NCBI GenBank assembly: GCA_014323795.1
Contig: JACONK010000037.1
Span: forward strand, 1-64,000
DNA length: 64,000 nt
Direction of reading: 5' to 3'
Origin: Paracoccaceae bacterium
GTDB lineage: Bacteria; Pseudomonadota; Alphaproteobacteria; Rhodobacterales; Rhodobacteraceae
Below the pieces are notes generated by a model. It saw only the letters and a list, made by a program, of their open reading frames with translations. It was not told where the DNA came from and did no database searches. Below are positions 44,637 through 53,957 of the stretch, piece by piece. The stretch's first letter is position 1, and each line of letters begins with the position of its first letter. The position numbers and the translations under genes were made by a program.

Positions 44637-45206
44637 ATGCCAACACGCCGCGTATTTATTGCACAATCGCTTTCAATTCTGGCAGTGCCTGCCATCGCGC
44701 AAACGTCACAAACCCCGGCCACGGCATCGAACGCCCCTAACCGGGTAATCCGCAACATCTCCGGCTTTCGGACACACAATTGGCGGGATCATTTCCCCAC
44801 GCTCGACAAGGTGTCGATCCTGTGTGATACTTCTTCCCGCTCTTTGCATTACTGGAATCCGAACGGCGATTTTCGGCTTTATGCAACATCCGTTCCCCAA
44901 ACCGATCAGCTGACGCGCCGCGGCTACACCTTCGTCGTGCGCAAGCGGGTGGCCCCGGACTGGACGCCAACCGCAGACATGCGCGAGCGCGACCCTTCCC
45001 TGCCCGCCCACATGCCGCCGGGCCCGGATAATCCCCTGGGCACCCATGCGATATACCTTGGCTGGACATCTTATCTGATCCACGGCACCCATGACACGCG
45101 CAAGATCGGGCGGCGCAGCAGTTCAGGCTGCATAGGACTCTACAATGAAAAGATTGCCGAACTTTTTGAGATCACGCCCGTGGGTGCGCAGGTGCGCATC
45201 ATCTGA
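44637..45206 (+). CDS. L,D-transpeptidase (YkuD family)
   Basis: A 189-residue exported enzyme. The N-terminus MPTRRVFIAQSLSILAVPAI has a paired-Arg start and an AIAQ cleavage site, a possible Tat signal. The catalytic YkuD motif is YLIHGTHDTRKIGRRSSSGC followed by IGLYNEKIAELF: the His and the Ser-x-Gly-Cys needed for 3-3 peptidoglycan cross-links or lipoprotein attachment are present. Acts in the periplasm on the cell wall. AGGAGG precedes ATG 44637. Confidence 0.9.
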   Translation: MPTRRVFIAQSLSILAVPAIAQTSQTPATASNAPNRVIRNISGFRTHNWRDHFPTLDKVSILCDTSSRSLHYWNPNGDFRLYATSVPQTDQLTRRGYTFVVRKRVAPDWTPTADMRERDPSLPAHMPPGPDNPLGTHAIYLGWTSYLIHGTHDTRKIGRRSSSGCIGLYNEKIAELFEITPVGAQVRII

Positions 45207-45223
45207 AAGAATAAGCCGTTGCC

Positions 45224-46165
45224 GATCCGGGGGTACGCTACCGGCATGGCGGCGGGGACTATGCGCTGACCCCTCCCCTTGGCGGTCTCGTGCAGCCGTT
45301 GGTCGCCGAGTGATTGCCGGAAAATCCGGAAACGGAAGCGCAGGCTGAAGAACCTGCTTGATGTCACAGGGATCCTGGCGCAGCCGGACGCACGTTCTGC
45401 CCCCTCTGTGCCGCGTGAACAGCTGTTGCACCAACGCCTATGTCCTGTCCCGGCCACCAGGGCATCATTGCCTGCCGGATGTCCCGAACGGCTTCTGCCT
45501 CTTCAACAACATCACCCTCGGGGTGGAGGAGGTTTTCGCCCGTAAATCTGCCGAACGCATCGCCGTCATTGACCGGGATGTGCACCACGGTAACGGGACA
45601 GAGGTACTTTATCATGATCGCGCCGATGTGCTGACACTTTCCATACGTCAGGAGCGAAACTACCCGCCGGATACCGGGGATTTCGCCGCCTCCGGTGCCG
45701 GCGATGGAGCCAACATTTAATATTCCCCCTGCCGCCGGGCTGTGGGCATCAGGCCTATCCGGAGGTGACGGGACGTATCTTTATTCCCGCACTGCGGAAC
45801 TTCTGCCCGGACCTGATGGTTGTGGCCTGCGGCCTTGACGTCTCTGCCCTTGATCCGCTGGCCCATATGTATGCCTCCTTGTTCGGCGAAAGTCTTCGGG
45901 AGACATGACCCGCGTGGTGATGGAAATAGAGCCGTTAGCGGGAGATACTGTTATGGCGGCAGACCCGATGGCCGAAACTTTGCAGGGCCGACACGCCCGG
46001 GAAAGCGGCTGTGGCATTTCAGTCCGGGTTGATTGGGCAAATGGCGGGGGGTGCTGCCCTTCTAACACGCCGCCGCGCCGGATTTTCGCTTTCAAGGGGT
46101 GTCTGCAGGCGTACTTTCCAATCCCGCCCCTTGCGCCTTGTCGTGGTGCAGCGTAACCATATTCT
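45224..46165 (+). pseudogene. Histone deacetylase/acetylpolyamine amidohydrolase family pseudogene
   Basis: Pieces in different plus-strand frames rebuild one class II HDAC-family enzyme: YRHGGGDYALTPPLGGLVQ, RRLKNLLDVTGILAQ, LSRPPGHHCLPDVPNGFCLF (the active HH pair), RIAVIDRDVHHGNGTEVLYH (zinc ligands), and later ALRNFCPDLMVVACGLD and YASLFGE. Several frame changes and stops (e.g. TAA at 45718) and a missing start show that it is dead. The gene lies directly before the CoA-transferase genes. Confidence 0.75.
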
Positions 46166-46191
46166 GACACCCGGACTGAAGGGGAAGCTCC

Positions 46192-46887
46192 ATGCAAAAA
46201 ATCTACAAATCCGCAGCAGAGGCACTCGACGGCCTGTTGCACGACGGTATGTTCATCGCCGCAGGCGGATTCGGGCTCTGCGGCATCCCGGAACTGCTGC
46301 TGCAATCTATCAAAGAGGCAGGCACCAGGGATCTCACGTTTGCGTCAAACAATGCCGGCGTCGATGACTTTGGCATCGGCATCCTGCTGCAGACGCGCCA
46401 GGTCAGAAAGATGATTTCGTCCTACGTCGGCGAAAACGCGGAATTTATGCGCCAATACCTGGCGGGCGAGCTGGAGCTGGAATTCAACCCGCAAGGCACC
46501 CTGGCAGAACGCATGCGCGCAGGCGGGGCGGGTATCCCCGGGTTCTATACTGCCACCGGCGTAGGCACGGTGATTGCCGAGGGCAAAGAGATCAAAAACT
46601 TCAATGGCAAGGACTACATCATGGAAACCGGCCTGTTCGCCGATCTATCCATCGTGAAGGCCTGGAAAGCGGATGACACCGGCAACCTTGTCTTTCGCAA
46701 GACCGCCCGCAACTTCAACCCGCCGGCTGCCATGTGCGGCAAGGTCTGCGTGGCAGAAGTGGAAGAGATTGTGCCGTGCGGGTCACTTGACCCGGACATG
46801 ATCCACCTGCCGGGCATCTACGTGCATCGCCTGATCCAGGGCGACCACGAAAAGCGGATCGAACAACGCACGATCCGGGCTGCCTGA
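46192..46887 (+). CDS. 3-oxoacid CoA-transferase subunit A
   Basis: A 231-residue subunit starting MQKIYKSAAEALDGLLHDGM. MIAAGGFGLCGIPELL-type CoA-binding loop (here IAAGGFGLCGIPELLLQSI), NNAGVDDFGIGILL and FNPQGTLAERMRAGGAGIPG are conserved in the AtoD/ScoA family. With subunit B it moves CoA between succinyl- or acetyl-CoA and acetoacetate or another acid. AGGGG precedes ATG 46192. Confidence 0.94.
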   Translation: MQKIYKSAAEALDGLLHDGMFIAAGGFGLCGIPELLLQSIKEAGTRDLTFASNNAGVDDFGIGILLQTRQVRKMISSYVGENAEFMRQYLAGELELEFNPQGTLAERMRAGGAGIPGFYTATGVGTVIAEGKEIKNFNGKDYIMETGLFADLSIVKAWKADDTGNLVFRKTARNFNPPAAMCGKVCVAEVEEIVPCGSLDPDMIHLPGIYVHRLIQGDHEKRIEQRTIRAA

Positions 46888-47097
46888 ACCGGTGCCCCTG
46901 CTGCAAGGTATTCCCCCATCGGTCCGGGCGCGGATATTGCCGCAACCCCGGGGGTCTGCCGCACCACGCCGGGCCCTGGCAGAGAACCACGTCCCTGTGC
47001 CGGTCAGGCAGAACCGCGGCATGTGTAAGCCGCACGTCAAAGACCCGGACAGATTTCCAATTTTCTTCGGCACAGAGGCCGAACAGACAGGAGGTAT
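46888..47097. other. Spacer between CoA-transferase subunit genes
   Basis: A 210-base spacer, unusually long for subunits that are often adjacent. No gene is seen; GACAGGAGG at its end is the Shine-Dalgarno of subunit B. Confidence 0.4.
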
Positions 47098-47724
47098 ATG
47101 ATGCCCTGGGATCGCAATCAGATGGCCGCACGGGCGGCGCGGGAACTGGAAGACGGTATGTATGTGAACCTCGGCATCGGGATCCCGACACTGGTGGCAA
47201 ACTATGTGGGTGACAAAGACATCACGCTGCAGTCAGAAAACGGCATGCTGGGGATGGGCCCCTTTCCGTTAGAAGGCGCAGAGGATCCTGACCTGATCAA
47301 CGCGGGCAAGCAGACGATCACCGAACTGAACCGCACCGCCTATTTCGACAGTGCCATGTCGTTTGGCATGATCCGTGGCGGCAAGATCGCAGCGGCTGTT
47401 CTGGGAGCCATGGAGGTTGCAGAAAACGGGGATCTCGCGAACTGGATGATCCCGGGCAAGCTCGTCAAGGGCATGGGCGGTGCGATGGATCTCGTTGCCG
47501 GTGTCGGCCGGGTGATTGTGGTGATGGACCATCAGAACAAGCAGGGGAAATCCAAGGTTCTGAAACAATGCACCCTGCCCCTGACAGGCAAAGGGGTGGT
47601 GGACCTGATCATCACCAGCCTTGGTGTGCTAAAGGTTGCGGATGGCGGATTGAAGATCATCGAACTGGCCGACGGCGTATCAGAAGAGGACATGCGGGCG
47701 GCCACGGAAGCGACCATCGTTTAG
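47098..47724 (+). CDS. 3-oxoacid CoA-transferase subunit B
   Basis: A 208-residue subunit. GIGIPTLVANYV, the catalytic Glu in LQSENGMLGMGPFP, and SFGMIRGGKIAAAVLGAMEV with GGAMDLVAGVGRVIVVMDH match the AtoA/ScoB family. The start at GTG/ATG 47098-47101 follows a strong AGGAGG. Partner of the upstream subunit A. Confidence 0.94.
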   Translation: MMPWDRNQMAARAARELEDGMYVNLGIGIPTLVANYVGDKDITLQSENGMLGMGPFPLEGAEDPDLINAGKQTITELNRTAYFDSAMSFGMIRGGKIAAAVLGAMEVAENGDLANWMIPGKLVKGMGGAMDLVAGVGRVIVVMDHQNKQGKSKVLKQCTLPLTGKGVVDLIITSLGVLKVADGGLKIIELADGVSEEDMRAATEATIV

Positions 47725-47802
47725 TGTTGACAACCTTTTGCCAGCTTTCCTTTATACCCGATTCCGCCGGATAGCCAGGCCGCCGATCAGGGCAACATGC
47801 CC

Positions 47803-49023
47803 TCACACCCCAAGTTTCGCTTTCAGGTATTCCATACCCCGGTTTCCTTTGATAGAGTTGCAATTCCCGCACAGCAATTGCAGGTTGTCAATGTGATCTG
47901 TCCCGCCCTGACCGCTGGCGATGATGTGATCGATGGTTAGATTCTGCGGTTTGAAATGAGTGTTGCAGCCGGTGCAATAACCTCCCTGTGCGCCATATAA
48001 AGCCTCCCTGTTGTCAGGATGGTTATACCTTGGCATACTGCCGAGGTCTGTGCGCTGCGGGATGTCAGTCCGGCATATCGCCCCGCCAAACAGGGGAAAG
48101 TCACCCCTGATTCTTCGATCTACAAGTTCAACCGCCTTTGCAGAAAGGTCTATCCCTGCCCATTGGCGATTCAGCCTGTTGGCTGCCACCAGCGATGTGG
48201 CACAGCCGCAGAACGGATCGAAGACCAGATCACCTTCGTTACTGGACGCTTTGATAATGCGGTCTAACAGCGCAAGGGGTGTCTGTGTGGGATAGCCAAC
48301 ATACTCTATCCTGGATTGAACGGTTTGCCCTATATCCGTCCACCACGAAGGTACAGGTCTCCCTCGACTTTCATCAAGATAGGTGCGCCTTCCTTTGAAT
48401 TCTTTGTAGGAACGTCCGTTTTCATCTTTTTTGGAAAATTTGGCAATTTGTTTATCATTCAAGTCTGTGTATTGATGATTAAATACACCTTCCAAGTTTT
48501 TTCTATAATAAAAAATAATATCATGCTTTTTATGGAAACCAAAATTTGGAGCTTTCCCTTTCGGAGGATAACACCAAATAATTTCATTCATGAAATTCTC
48601 ACGCCCGAATATCCCATCCATCATGATTTTCAGGTAATGACTCATGGTTGGATCACAATGCAGGTAAATACTTCCCGAGGGCTTCAGGATACGCTTCATT
48701 TCGATCAGCCGTGCAGCCATGTAAACCAGGTAAGATTTATCGCTATCACTCATGGCAGCCTGAATTGCCCGCCACAGACTGGGATGTTTTTCCTCAATCA
48801 GGTTCAGCCAGGCGACATCAATATCATTTAGGGACCAGGTATCCTTGAATGCAGCACCGGCGGCTGTTGAACCTACGGGTGCTGCATAATTTGCGTTGGA
48901 ATTGAAAGGCGGGTCCAGATAGATCAGGTCTATGCAATCGGAGTTCATCCCCCGCATAATAGGAAGGTTGTCACCGGTCCAGACGGTGCCGGATTTGAAA
49001 TTGGGGGGGGTAGGATCTGGCAT
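47803..49023 (-). CDS. Adenine/cytosine-N DNA methyltransferase fused to HNH endonuclease
   Basis: A 406-residue two-domain protein. Residues about 1-300 form a beta-class N6/N4 methyltransferase: target motif DLIYLDPPFNSNANYA, IYLHCDPTMSHYLKIMMDGI and SAM motif VFDPFCGCATSLVAANR in that order. The last 65 residues form an HNH nuclease with zinc pairs CTGC and CGNC, core LTIDHIIASGQGGTDHIDNL and NCNSIKGNRG. Such a fusion could be a self-contained restriction-modification enzyme or a regulator of modification; the target is unknown. ATG 49023 is likely; a C8 run covers codons 5-7, so a slip would abolish the protein. AT-rich, transferred. It follows msrA by 28 bases on the same strand. Confidence 0.85.
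   Translation of the reverse strand: MPDPTPPNFKSGTVWTGDNLPIMRGMNSDCIDLIYLDPPFNSNANYAAPVGSTAAGAAFKDTWSLNDIDVAWLNLIEEKHPSLWRAIQAAMSDSDKSYLVYMAARLIEMKRILKPSGSIYLHCDPTMSHYLKIMMDGIFGRENFMNEIIWCYPPKGKAPNFGFHKKHDIIFYYRKNLEGVFNHQYTDLNDKQIAKFSKKDENGRSYKEFKGRRTYLDESRGRPVPSWWTDIGQTVQSRIEYVGYPTQTPLALLDRIIKASSNEGDLVFDPFCGCATSLVAANRLNRQWAGIDLSAKAVELVDRRIRGDFPLFGGAICRTDIPQRTDLGSMPRYNHPDNREALYGAQGGYCTGCNTHFKPQNLTIDHIIASGQGGTDHIDNLQLLCGNCNSIKGNRGMEYLKAKLGV
49003..49010. repeat. C8 tract at codons 5-7 of the methyltransferase
   Basis: Eight G on the plus strand (C8 on the coding strand), seven codons into the gene. Frame slips here would switch the gene off. Confidence 0.8.
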
Positions 49024-49051
49024 CAGATAAATTTTTATTTCAAACACCGGT

Positions 49052-49687
49052 TCAGATTGGGCAAATCACGCCGGTACCGCCGATCCCGCAATATCCGTTC
49101 GGGTTCCTGGCCAAGTACTGCTGGTGGTAGTCCTCGGCATAGAACATTTCCGGTGCCTCCAGGATTTCCGTTGTGATCACGCCATAACCCCGTTCCGTCA
49201 GGCGCGGCTGCATTGCAGACTTCGTGGCCTCCGCTGCCGTACGCTGCGCATTGGAATAGATGTAGATACCGGACCGATACTGTGTGCCGTGGTCGTTGCC
49301 CTGGCGCATACCCTGGGTCGGGTCGTGGCCTTCCCAAAACACTTTCAGCAGGTCTTCGTAGGAAATCCCGGCCGGGTCGTAGATGACACGGACAACCTCG
49401 TTATGGCCGGTCCGGCCGGTGCAGACCTCCTCGTAGGTGGGATTGGGTGTGTGCCCGGCAGCGTAGCCGACGGCGGTGACCCGGACGCCGTTGCACCCCC
49501 AGAACATGCGTTCCGCCCCCCAGAAACAACCCATACCGAACATGGCCTGTTCCAGGCCGTTCGGTATCGGACCCTTCAGCGGGTGCCCGTTCACAAAGTG
49601 TGTGGAAGCGGTCGGTATCGGGTCAGGACGCCCGGGCAGGGCATCTGCCGGGTCAGGAATAGTGGCGGGCTTAAGGGAGAAGAACAT
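49052..49687 (-). CDS. msrA: Peptide-methionine (S)-S-oxide reductase
   Basis: A 211-residue repair enzyme that reduces methionine S-sulfoxide. The catalytic motif is [17 protein letters not shown], and [20 protein letters not shown] and [20 protein letters not shown] are the conserved substrate-binding loops. The N-terminal extension ([19 protein letters not shown]) is normal for this group. Its ATG directly abuts the yghU stop, so the two are co-transcribed for oxidative stress defence. Confidence 0.95.
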   Translation of the reverse strand: MFFSLKPATIPDPADALPGRPDPIPTASTHFVNGHPLKGPIPNGLEQAMFGMGCFWGAERMFWGCNGVRVTAVGYAAGHTPNPTYEEVCTGRTGHNEVVRVIYDPAGISYEDLLKVFWEGHDPTQGMRQGNDHGTQYRSGIYIYSNAQRTAAEATKSAMQPRLTERGYGVITTEILEAPEMFYAEDYHQQYLARNPNGYCGIGGTGVICPI

Positions 49688-50548
49688 TTATTCCGCAGCC
49701 GCCGGCTTATCCTGCGTCCGCATCCTGAAATCCGACGCCGCGTGACGCTCGCGCAATTGTTCCTCCAATGGGCCGGAGACGCGGTTAACCATGCGCCCGC
49801 GAATAACTGCCGGGCGGGCGGCAATCTCATCCGTCCACCGCCGGATATTCCTGTACTCGTCCACAGCCAGGAAAGTGCCCGCGTCATTATATATCTTGCC
49901 TTGAACGAGCACACCATACCACGGCCAGATGGCCATATCAGCGATGGAATAGTCGTCACCCGCGATGAATCGTTTGCCGGCGAGCTCCCGGTTGAGCACA
50001 TCCAGCTGGCGCTTCACTTCCATGGCGTAGCGGTTAATCGGGTATTCGTATTTTTCTGGCGCATAGGCGTAGAAATGCCCGAAACCGCCGCCGAGGAAGG
50101 GGGCGGCACCCATCTGCCAGAAAAGCCAGTTTATAACCTCGGCGCGATTTTCAGCAGGCAGGAAGGTCCCGTATTTTTCGGCAAGGTAGACCAGGATTGA
50201 CCCGCTCTCAAAAACCCGCGTACCGGTGGAATGGTCAAACATCGCGGGGATTTTGGAGTTGGGATTGAGGCCGACAAAACCGGAGCCGAATTGATCCCCT
50301 GCGCCGATATCAATCAGCCAGGCATCGTATTCAGCGTCGTGTCCTGCTTCAAGCAGTTCTTCCAGCATCACGGTCACTTTCACGCCGTTGGGCGTGGCGA
50401 GGCTGTAGAGCTGCAGCGGGTGGTCGCCCTGCGGCAGATCCTTGTCCTGTGTCGGACCGGCAACGGGCCGGTTGATGGAGGCAAATTTACCGCCGGATTC
50501 CTGATCCCAGGTCCAGACTTTCGGCGGGGTATAGGTGGGATCGCCCAT
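49688..50548 (-). CDS. yghU: Glutathione-dependent disulfide-bond oxidoreductase (YghU-like GST)
   Basis: A 286-residue glutathione transferase-fold protein beginning MGDPTYTPPKVWTWDQESGG at ATG 50548 (the longer frame upstream is not family-like). QLYSLATPNGVKVTVMLEEL opens the thioredoxin domain with the TPNG loop of the Nu class, and FESGSILVYLAEKYG is the glutathione-binding Glu-Ser pair. Helical domain follows with AGDDYSIADMAIWPWYGVLV. It reduces disulfides with two bound glutathiones. Head gene of the yghU-msrA operon. Confidence 0.9.
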   Translation of the reverse strand: MGDPTYTPPKVWTWDQESGGKFASINRPVAGPTQDKDLPQGDHPLQLYSLATPNGVKVTVMLEELLEAGHDAEYDAWLIDIGAGDQFGSGFVGLNPNSKIPAMFDHSTGTRVFESGSILVYLAEKYGTFLPAENRAEVINWLFWQMGAAPFLGGGFGHFYAYAPEKYEYPINRYAMEVKRQLDVLNRELAGKRFIAGDDYSIADMAIWPWYGVLVQGKIYNDAGTFLAVDEYRNIRRWTDEIAARPAVIRGRMVNRVSGPLEEQLRERHAASDFRMRTQDKPAAAE

Positions 50549-50697
50549 AGAGTACGTCCTTCGGGTATGTGTCCGTTGGCAGGAGAAACTAAGCCGCGGG
50601 GGCGCAGGGGCAAGTGCGGGCGGAGGCCAATCTTCCTTTCCGGGAACATTTATGATAAGAATCCTGTAATGTATAATCATGGAAACGGGGAACCCGG

Positions 50698-50913
50698 ATG
50701 AAACATATGTGCGCAGCCGCCCTGGCGGCGGTGATCATGGCAGCGACAGGGGCGGCGGTGCTCAGCAGTGCCGAGGCAGTGCGTGCCTTGACAAAAGCGG
50801 GCGCAAACGTGGATGCGCAGGCGGAGAACGGCACCACGCCTCTTGCTCTGGCGAACCGATACGGCGGGCCGGGGGTGGCGCAGGCCCTGCGGGACGCGGG
50901 CGCACGGGAGTGA
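50698..50913 (+). CDS. Short ankyrin-repeat-like protein
   Basis: A 71-residue protein starting MKHMCAAALAAVIMAATGAA, a hydrophobic start that could be a signal peptide, then about one and a half ankyrin repeats (VRALTKAGANVDAQAENGTT, PLALANRYGGPGVAQALRDA). Most exported ankyrin proteins in this group are longer, so this may be a deletion product. GGAACCCGG precedes the ATG. Confidence 0.5.
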   Translation: MKHMCAAALAAVIMAATGAAVLSSAEAVRALTKAGANVDAQAENGTTPLALANRYGGPGVAQALRDAGARE

Positions 50914-50961
50914 GGCAAAGACAGACACACCCGGTGCCTGGCCAACGCGGGGCAGTTGGCC

Positions 50962-51780
50962 ATGCGTAAAGACCGCGCCGCCAGCCAGGAACTCTGCCTT
51001 GATCCGGACGGCGGCCTGCCCCGGCTTTTGGAAATCATGGCCCGCCTGCGTGACCGGGACACCGGATGCCCCTGGGATATCGAACAGACCTGCGCCACAA
51101 TCGCGCCTTACACCATTGAGGAGGCCTATGAGGTCGCGGATGCCATCGCCCGGGGTGATATGGGTGCCCTGGAAGGTGAACTGGGCGATCTGCTGCTGCA
51201 GGTGGTCTATTTTTCACAGATGGGGGCGGAAGACGGGCATTTCACCTTCGACAGCGTCGTGAACGGCGTGGCCGACAAGATGGTTGCACGGCATCCGCAT
51301 ATCTTTGACGATGAAAACCGGGATAAATCAGCACATCAGCAGACCGCGGATTGGGAGAAACTCAAAGCGGCGGAACGGGCGGCAAACGGGCCGTCCCGCA
51401 CACTTGATGGCGTAGCGTCCGGCCTGCCGGGCATGACGCGGGCAGTGAAACTGCAGAAACGGGCGGCGCGGGTGGGATTTGACTGGCCGGAAATCGGCGA
51501 AGTCCTGGATAAGATCGCCGAAGAAGCGCGGGAATTGGCAGCAGAGGACGACCCGGCCAGGCAGGCGGAGGAATTCGGCGACCTGATGTTCGGGATGGCT
51601 AACCTTGCCCGGTGGCTGAAGATCGACCCGGAGGAGGCCCTGCGTACCGCCAACGCCAGGTTTACCCGGAGGTTTGAGCATATCGAGGATGCGCTGGCGG
51701 CGGCAGGGCGAACCCCGGCGGAAAGCGATTTGGTGGAGATGGAAGCCCTTTGGAACGCAGCCAAGCGGGCGGGCAAATGA
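50962..51780 (+). CDS. mazG: Nucleoside triphosphate pyrophosphohydrolase MazG
   Basis: A 272-residue enzyme with tandem MazG domains. RLRDRDTGCPWDIEQTCATI and EEAYEVADAIARGDMGALEG with ELGDLLLQVVYFSQ hold the EExxE/ExxD metal-binding sites of the first domain; EEARELAAEDDPARQAEEFG and DLMFGMANLARWL form the second. It hydrolyses NTPs and dNTPs to monophosphates to clean the pool. ATG 50962 is preferred to the TTG six bases upstream. Confidence 0.93.
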   Translation: MRKDRAASQELCLDPDGGLPRLLEIMARLRDRDTGCPWDIEQTCATIAPYTIEEAYEVADAIARGDMGALEGELGDLLLQVVYFSQMGAEDGHFTFDSVVNGVADKMVARHPHIFDDENRDKSAHQQTADWEKLKAAERAANGPSRTLDGVASGLPGMTRAVKLQKRAARVGFDWPEIGEVLDKIAEEARELAAEDDPARQAEEFGDLMFGMANLARWLKIDPEEALRTANARFTRRFEHIEDALAAAGRTPAESDLVEMEALWNAAKRAGK

Positions 51781-52706
51781 CCCGGCCTGTTATCATCGAT
51801 ACGGACCCTGGCCAGGATGATGCGGTGGCGATTCTGCTGGCACTGGCGTCGCCGGAGCTTGACGTGCGCGGCATAACCTGCGTGGCCGGAAATGTGCCCT
51901 TGCCGCTGACATCGCTGAACGCACGAAAGGTCGTGGATCTGACAGGTAAGGATGTGCCGGTATATGCTGGCTGCGCTGCGCCGCTGGATCGCCCACTGGT
52001 CACGGCAGAATACGTGCATGGGCGCACCGGGCTTGATGGTCCGGCATTGCCGGTGCCGGTAACACCCTTGCAGGATATTCACGCGGTGGACTTTCTCATC
52101 GATGCGGTGAAGGCTACGCCGGGCATCACGCTCTGCCCCCTGGGGCCGCTGACGAACATTGCAACGGCCCTGACCCGTGCGCCCGGAATTGTACGGAATA
52201 TCAAAGAGATAGTCATGATGGGCGGCGGATATTTTGAACAGGGTAACATCACGCCATCGGCGGAGTTCAATATCCATGTGGACCCGACGGCGGCTGATAT
52301 CGTGCTGCGCTCGGGGGCGCAGGTGACAGTGCTGCCCCTCGATTGCACCCACCAGGCCCTGACAACGCGACCGCGGCTGGAGGCATTGCGCCGCCTGGGC
52401 AACCGGGCTGGCGTGGTGGTGGCGGAACTGGCGGATTTCTTTGAACGCTACGACAAGGAAAAATACGGCACCGATGGCGCGCCGCTTCACGACCCTTGCG
52501 TGATCGCATGGCTGCTGCGCCCCGAACTTTTTGTGGCCCGGGAGGTACATGTGACAGTTGACACACGGGAGGGCCTGACGCTGGGGGCCACGGTGGTGGA
52601 CTACTGGCGCGTGACCGACAGGGGGCCGAACGTCACCTGGGTGCGTGGAATCAATGCTGACGGGTTCTTCGCGCTGTTGGGTGAAAGGCTGGCACGATTA
52701 CCGTAG
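51777..52706 (+). CDS. Inosine-uridine-preferring nucleoside hydrolase
   Basis: A 309-residue hydrolase. The N-terminal RPVIIDTDPGQDDAVAILLA motif carries the Asp cluster that binds calcium, ITCVAGNVPLPLTSLNARKV continues the fold, and GGYFEQGNITPSAEFNIHVD and LHDPCVIAWLLRPELF are also conserved. It splits ribonucleosides to base and ribose. The ATG overlaps the mazG stop (ATGA), a nucleotide-salvage pair. Confidence 0.93.
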   Translation: MTRPVIIDTDPGQDDAVAILLALASPELDVRGITCVAGNVPLPLTSLNARKVVDLTGKDVPVYAGCAAPLDRPLVTAEYVHGRTGLDGPALPVPVTPLQDIHAVDFLIDAVKATPGITLCPLGPLTNIATALTRAPGIVRNIKEIVMMGGGYFEQGNITPSAEFNIHVDPTAADIVLRSGAQVTVLPLDCTHQALTTRPRLEALRRLGNRAGVVVAELADFFERYDKEKYGTDGAPLHDPCVIAWLLRPELFVAREVHVTVDTREGLTLGATVVDYWRVTDRGPNVTWVRGINADGFFALLGERLARLP

Positions 52707-52857
52707 TCGCAGCGCATCCCCAAGCCTGCCCTGGGATATCGCGGCCCCGGAGGGGGCGCAGGGGTTGAAGCCGAAGAGGCCCGGGAAGGTGACAGGCTGA
52801 AGGTCAAAACAAAAGCCGGAAAACGCCGAACCGCCGGAGTCGCTATCCGGATAGCAA

Positions 52858-53448
52858 ATGAGAAGAACTCAAATAAAAACCCTTTCAAACACCATCGCTT
52901 TCGTCTTGGAGATGTTTAATGCAGGTTATGGACTAATTGCATTTTTAGCTCTAATAGTGTCGTTTACAGCACTGCGGTTAAGCACCAGGAGGCCAGACAT
53001 ATTTCCTTCTATAGATATTATGTATGGCTTTGTGGTTTGTTTCAGTATAAAAAATACATGTAACGGATGGGCTAATAAAGTAAAACTTAAAGTTCGTTTT
53101 CTAAAGGAAAACGAAGAAGAGATAGATTATAATACTATATATGGTGATTTAAAATGTTACATAGACAAAATAAAACACCTTGATGAAGCAGGTACTATGC
53201 ATCCGGGGCAGGAAATAAAACGAATTTTGGGCGGACATGTTGATCTAGGAGAACTTGTTGAAAAAAACAGGGTATCTAAAATTGAGGTTGTAATAAAATA
53301 CGGGCTATTTCGCAGATTTTTTCCTAATAAAAAGTATGTTGATATGGCTATTCTTTTAGGCCAGCCTTTAGAAACTCCTCCTGAAGAACGTCTGGTTAAG
53401 GCAATTAATCATCTTGCCAAGAAAATAGACCGATTTCCTAAACCTTGA
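52858..53448 (+). CDS. AT-rich hypothetical membrane-anchored protein
   Basis: A 196-residue protein with codon use far more AT-rich than the window, a strong sign of recent transfer. A membrane segment lies at about residues 22-42 (AGYGLIAFLALIVSFTALRL) and a second weaker one near 50-62; the rest is charged and probably cytoplasmic (LKVRFLKENEEEIDYNTIYG). No family is recognised. It sits alone between housekeeping blocks, as small defence or toxin genes often do, but there is no direct evidence. Confidence 0.6.
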   Translation: MRRTQIKTLSNTIAFVLEMFNAGYGLIAFLALIVSFTALRLSTRRPDIFPSIDIMYGFVVCFSIKNTCNGWANKVKLKVRFLKENEEEIDYNTIYGDLKCYIDKIKHLDEAGTMHPGQEIKRILGGHVDLGELVEKNRVSKIEVVIKYGLFRRFFPNKKYVDMAILLGQPLETPPEERLVKAINHLAKKIDRFPKP

Positions 53449-53957
53449 ACAAGGTAACAACGAAACGTGGAACTTCGTGGTTTCCGTCACCGGGCAGCAC
53501 CATGTCTGGCGATGCAGCACCGGAATCGCTGTCCGGCACCAGACGAAAGGCGCATGCCATGAAATTGAAACGCGGATCAACCCTGCTGAAAAGAGGTCCG
53601 GGGTCACACCTGCGGCACCTGCCCCTTCGAAACAAGGCCGCACCATTGCCGGGTCAAGGATTGTTGATCCGATGGCGGTTCCGCGCACTGTATAGTGCAG
53701 GCAAAGGGAAGCCCGCCCGGTTTGTCCCCACCTCAACGTATTGCCGATCCCGGGGTGCCCCGGCGGCGGCACCCGTTGCTCAAACCAGGGGCACAATCGG
53801 ATAACGACGACGGCGGATTCGCCCCGAGTGCGCCCTGCCACATCCATCCACAGAATGTGCCCCGGGGCAAGCCTGCCCGACAGAACATAACAGGCCCCGC
53901 ATCGGCTGCCGTCCCCGGCACGGGTCAGCCTGTGAATGCCGGTGAACGTCGGGACGA
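53449..53957. other. Gene-free stretch before carD
   Basis: 509 bases with no supportable gene. The plus strand has fragments such as IAGSRIVDPMAVPRTV that look like a decayed coding region, but I cannot name a family. Confidence 0.35.
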
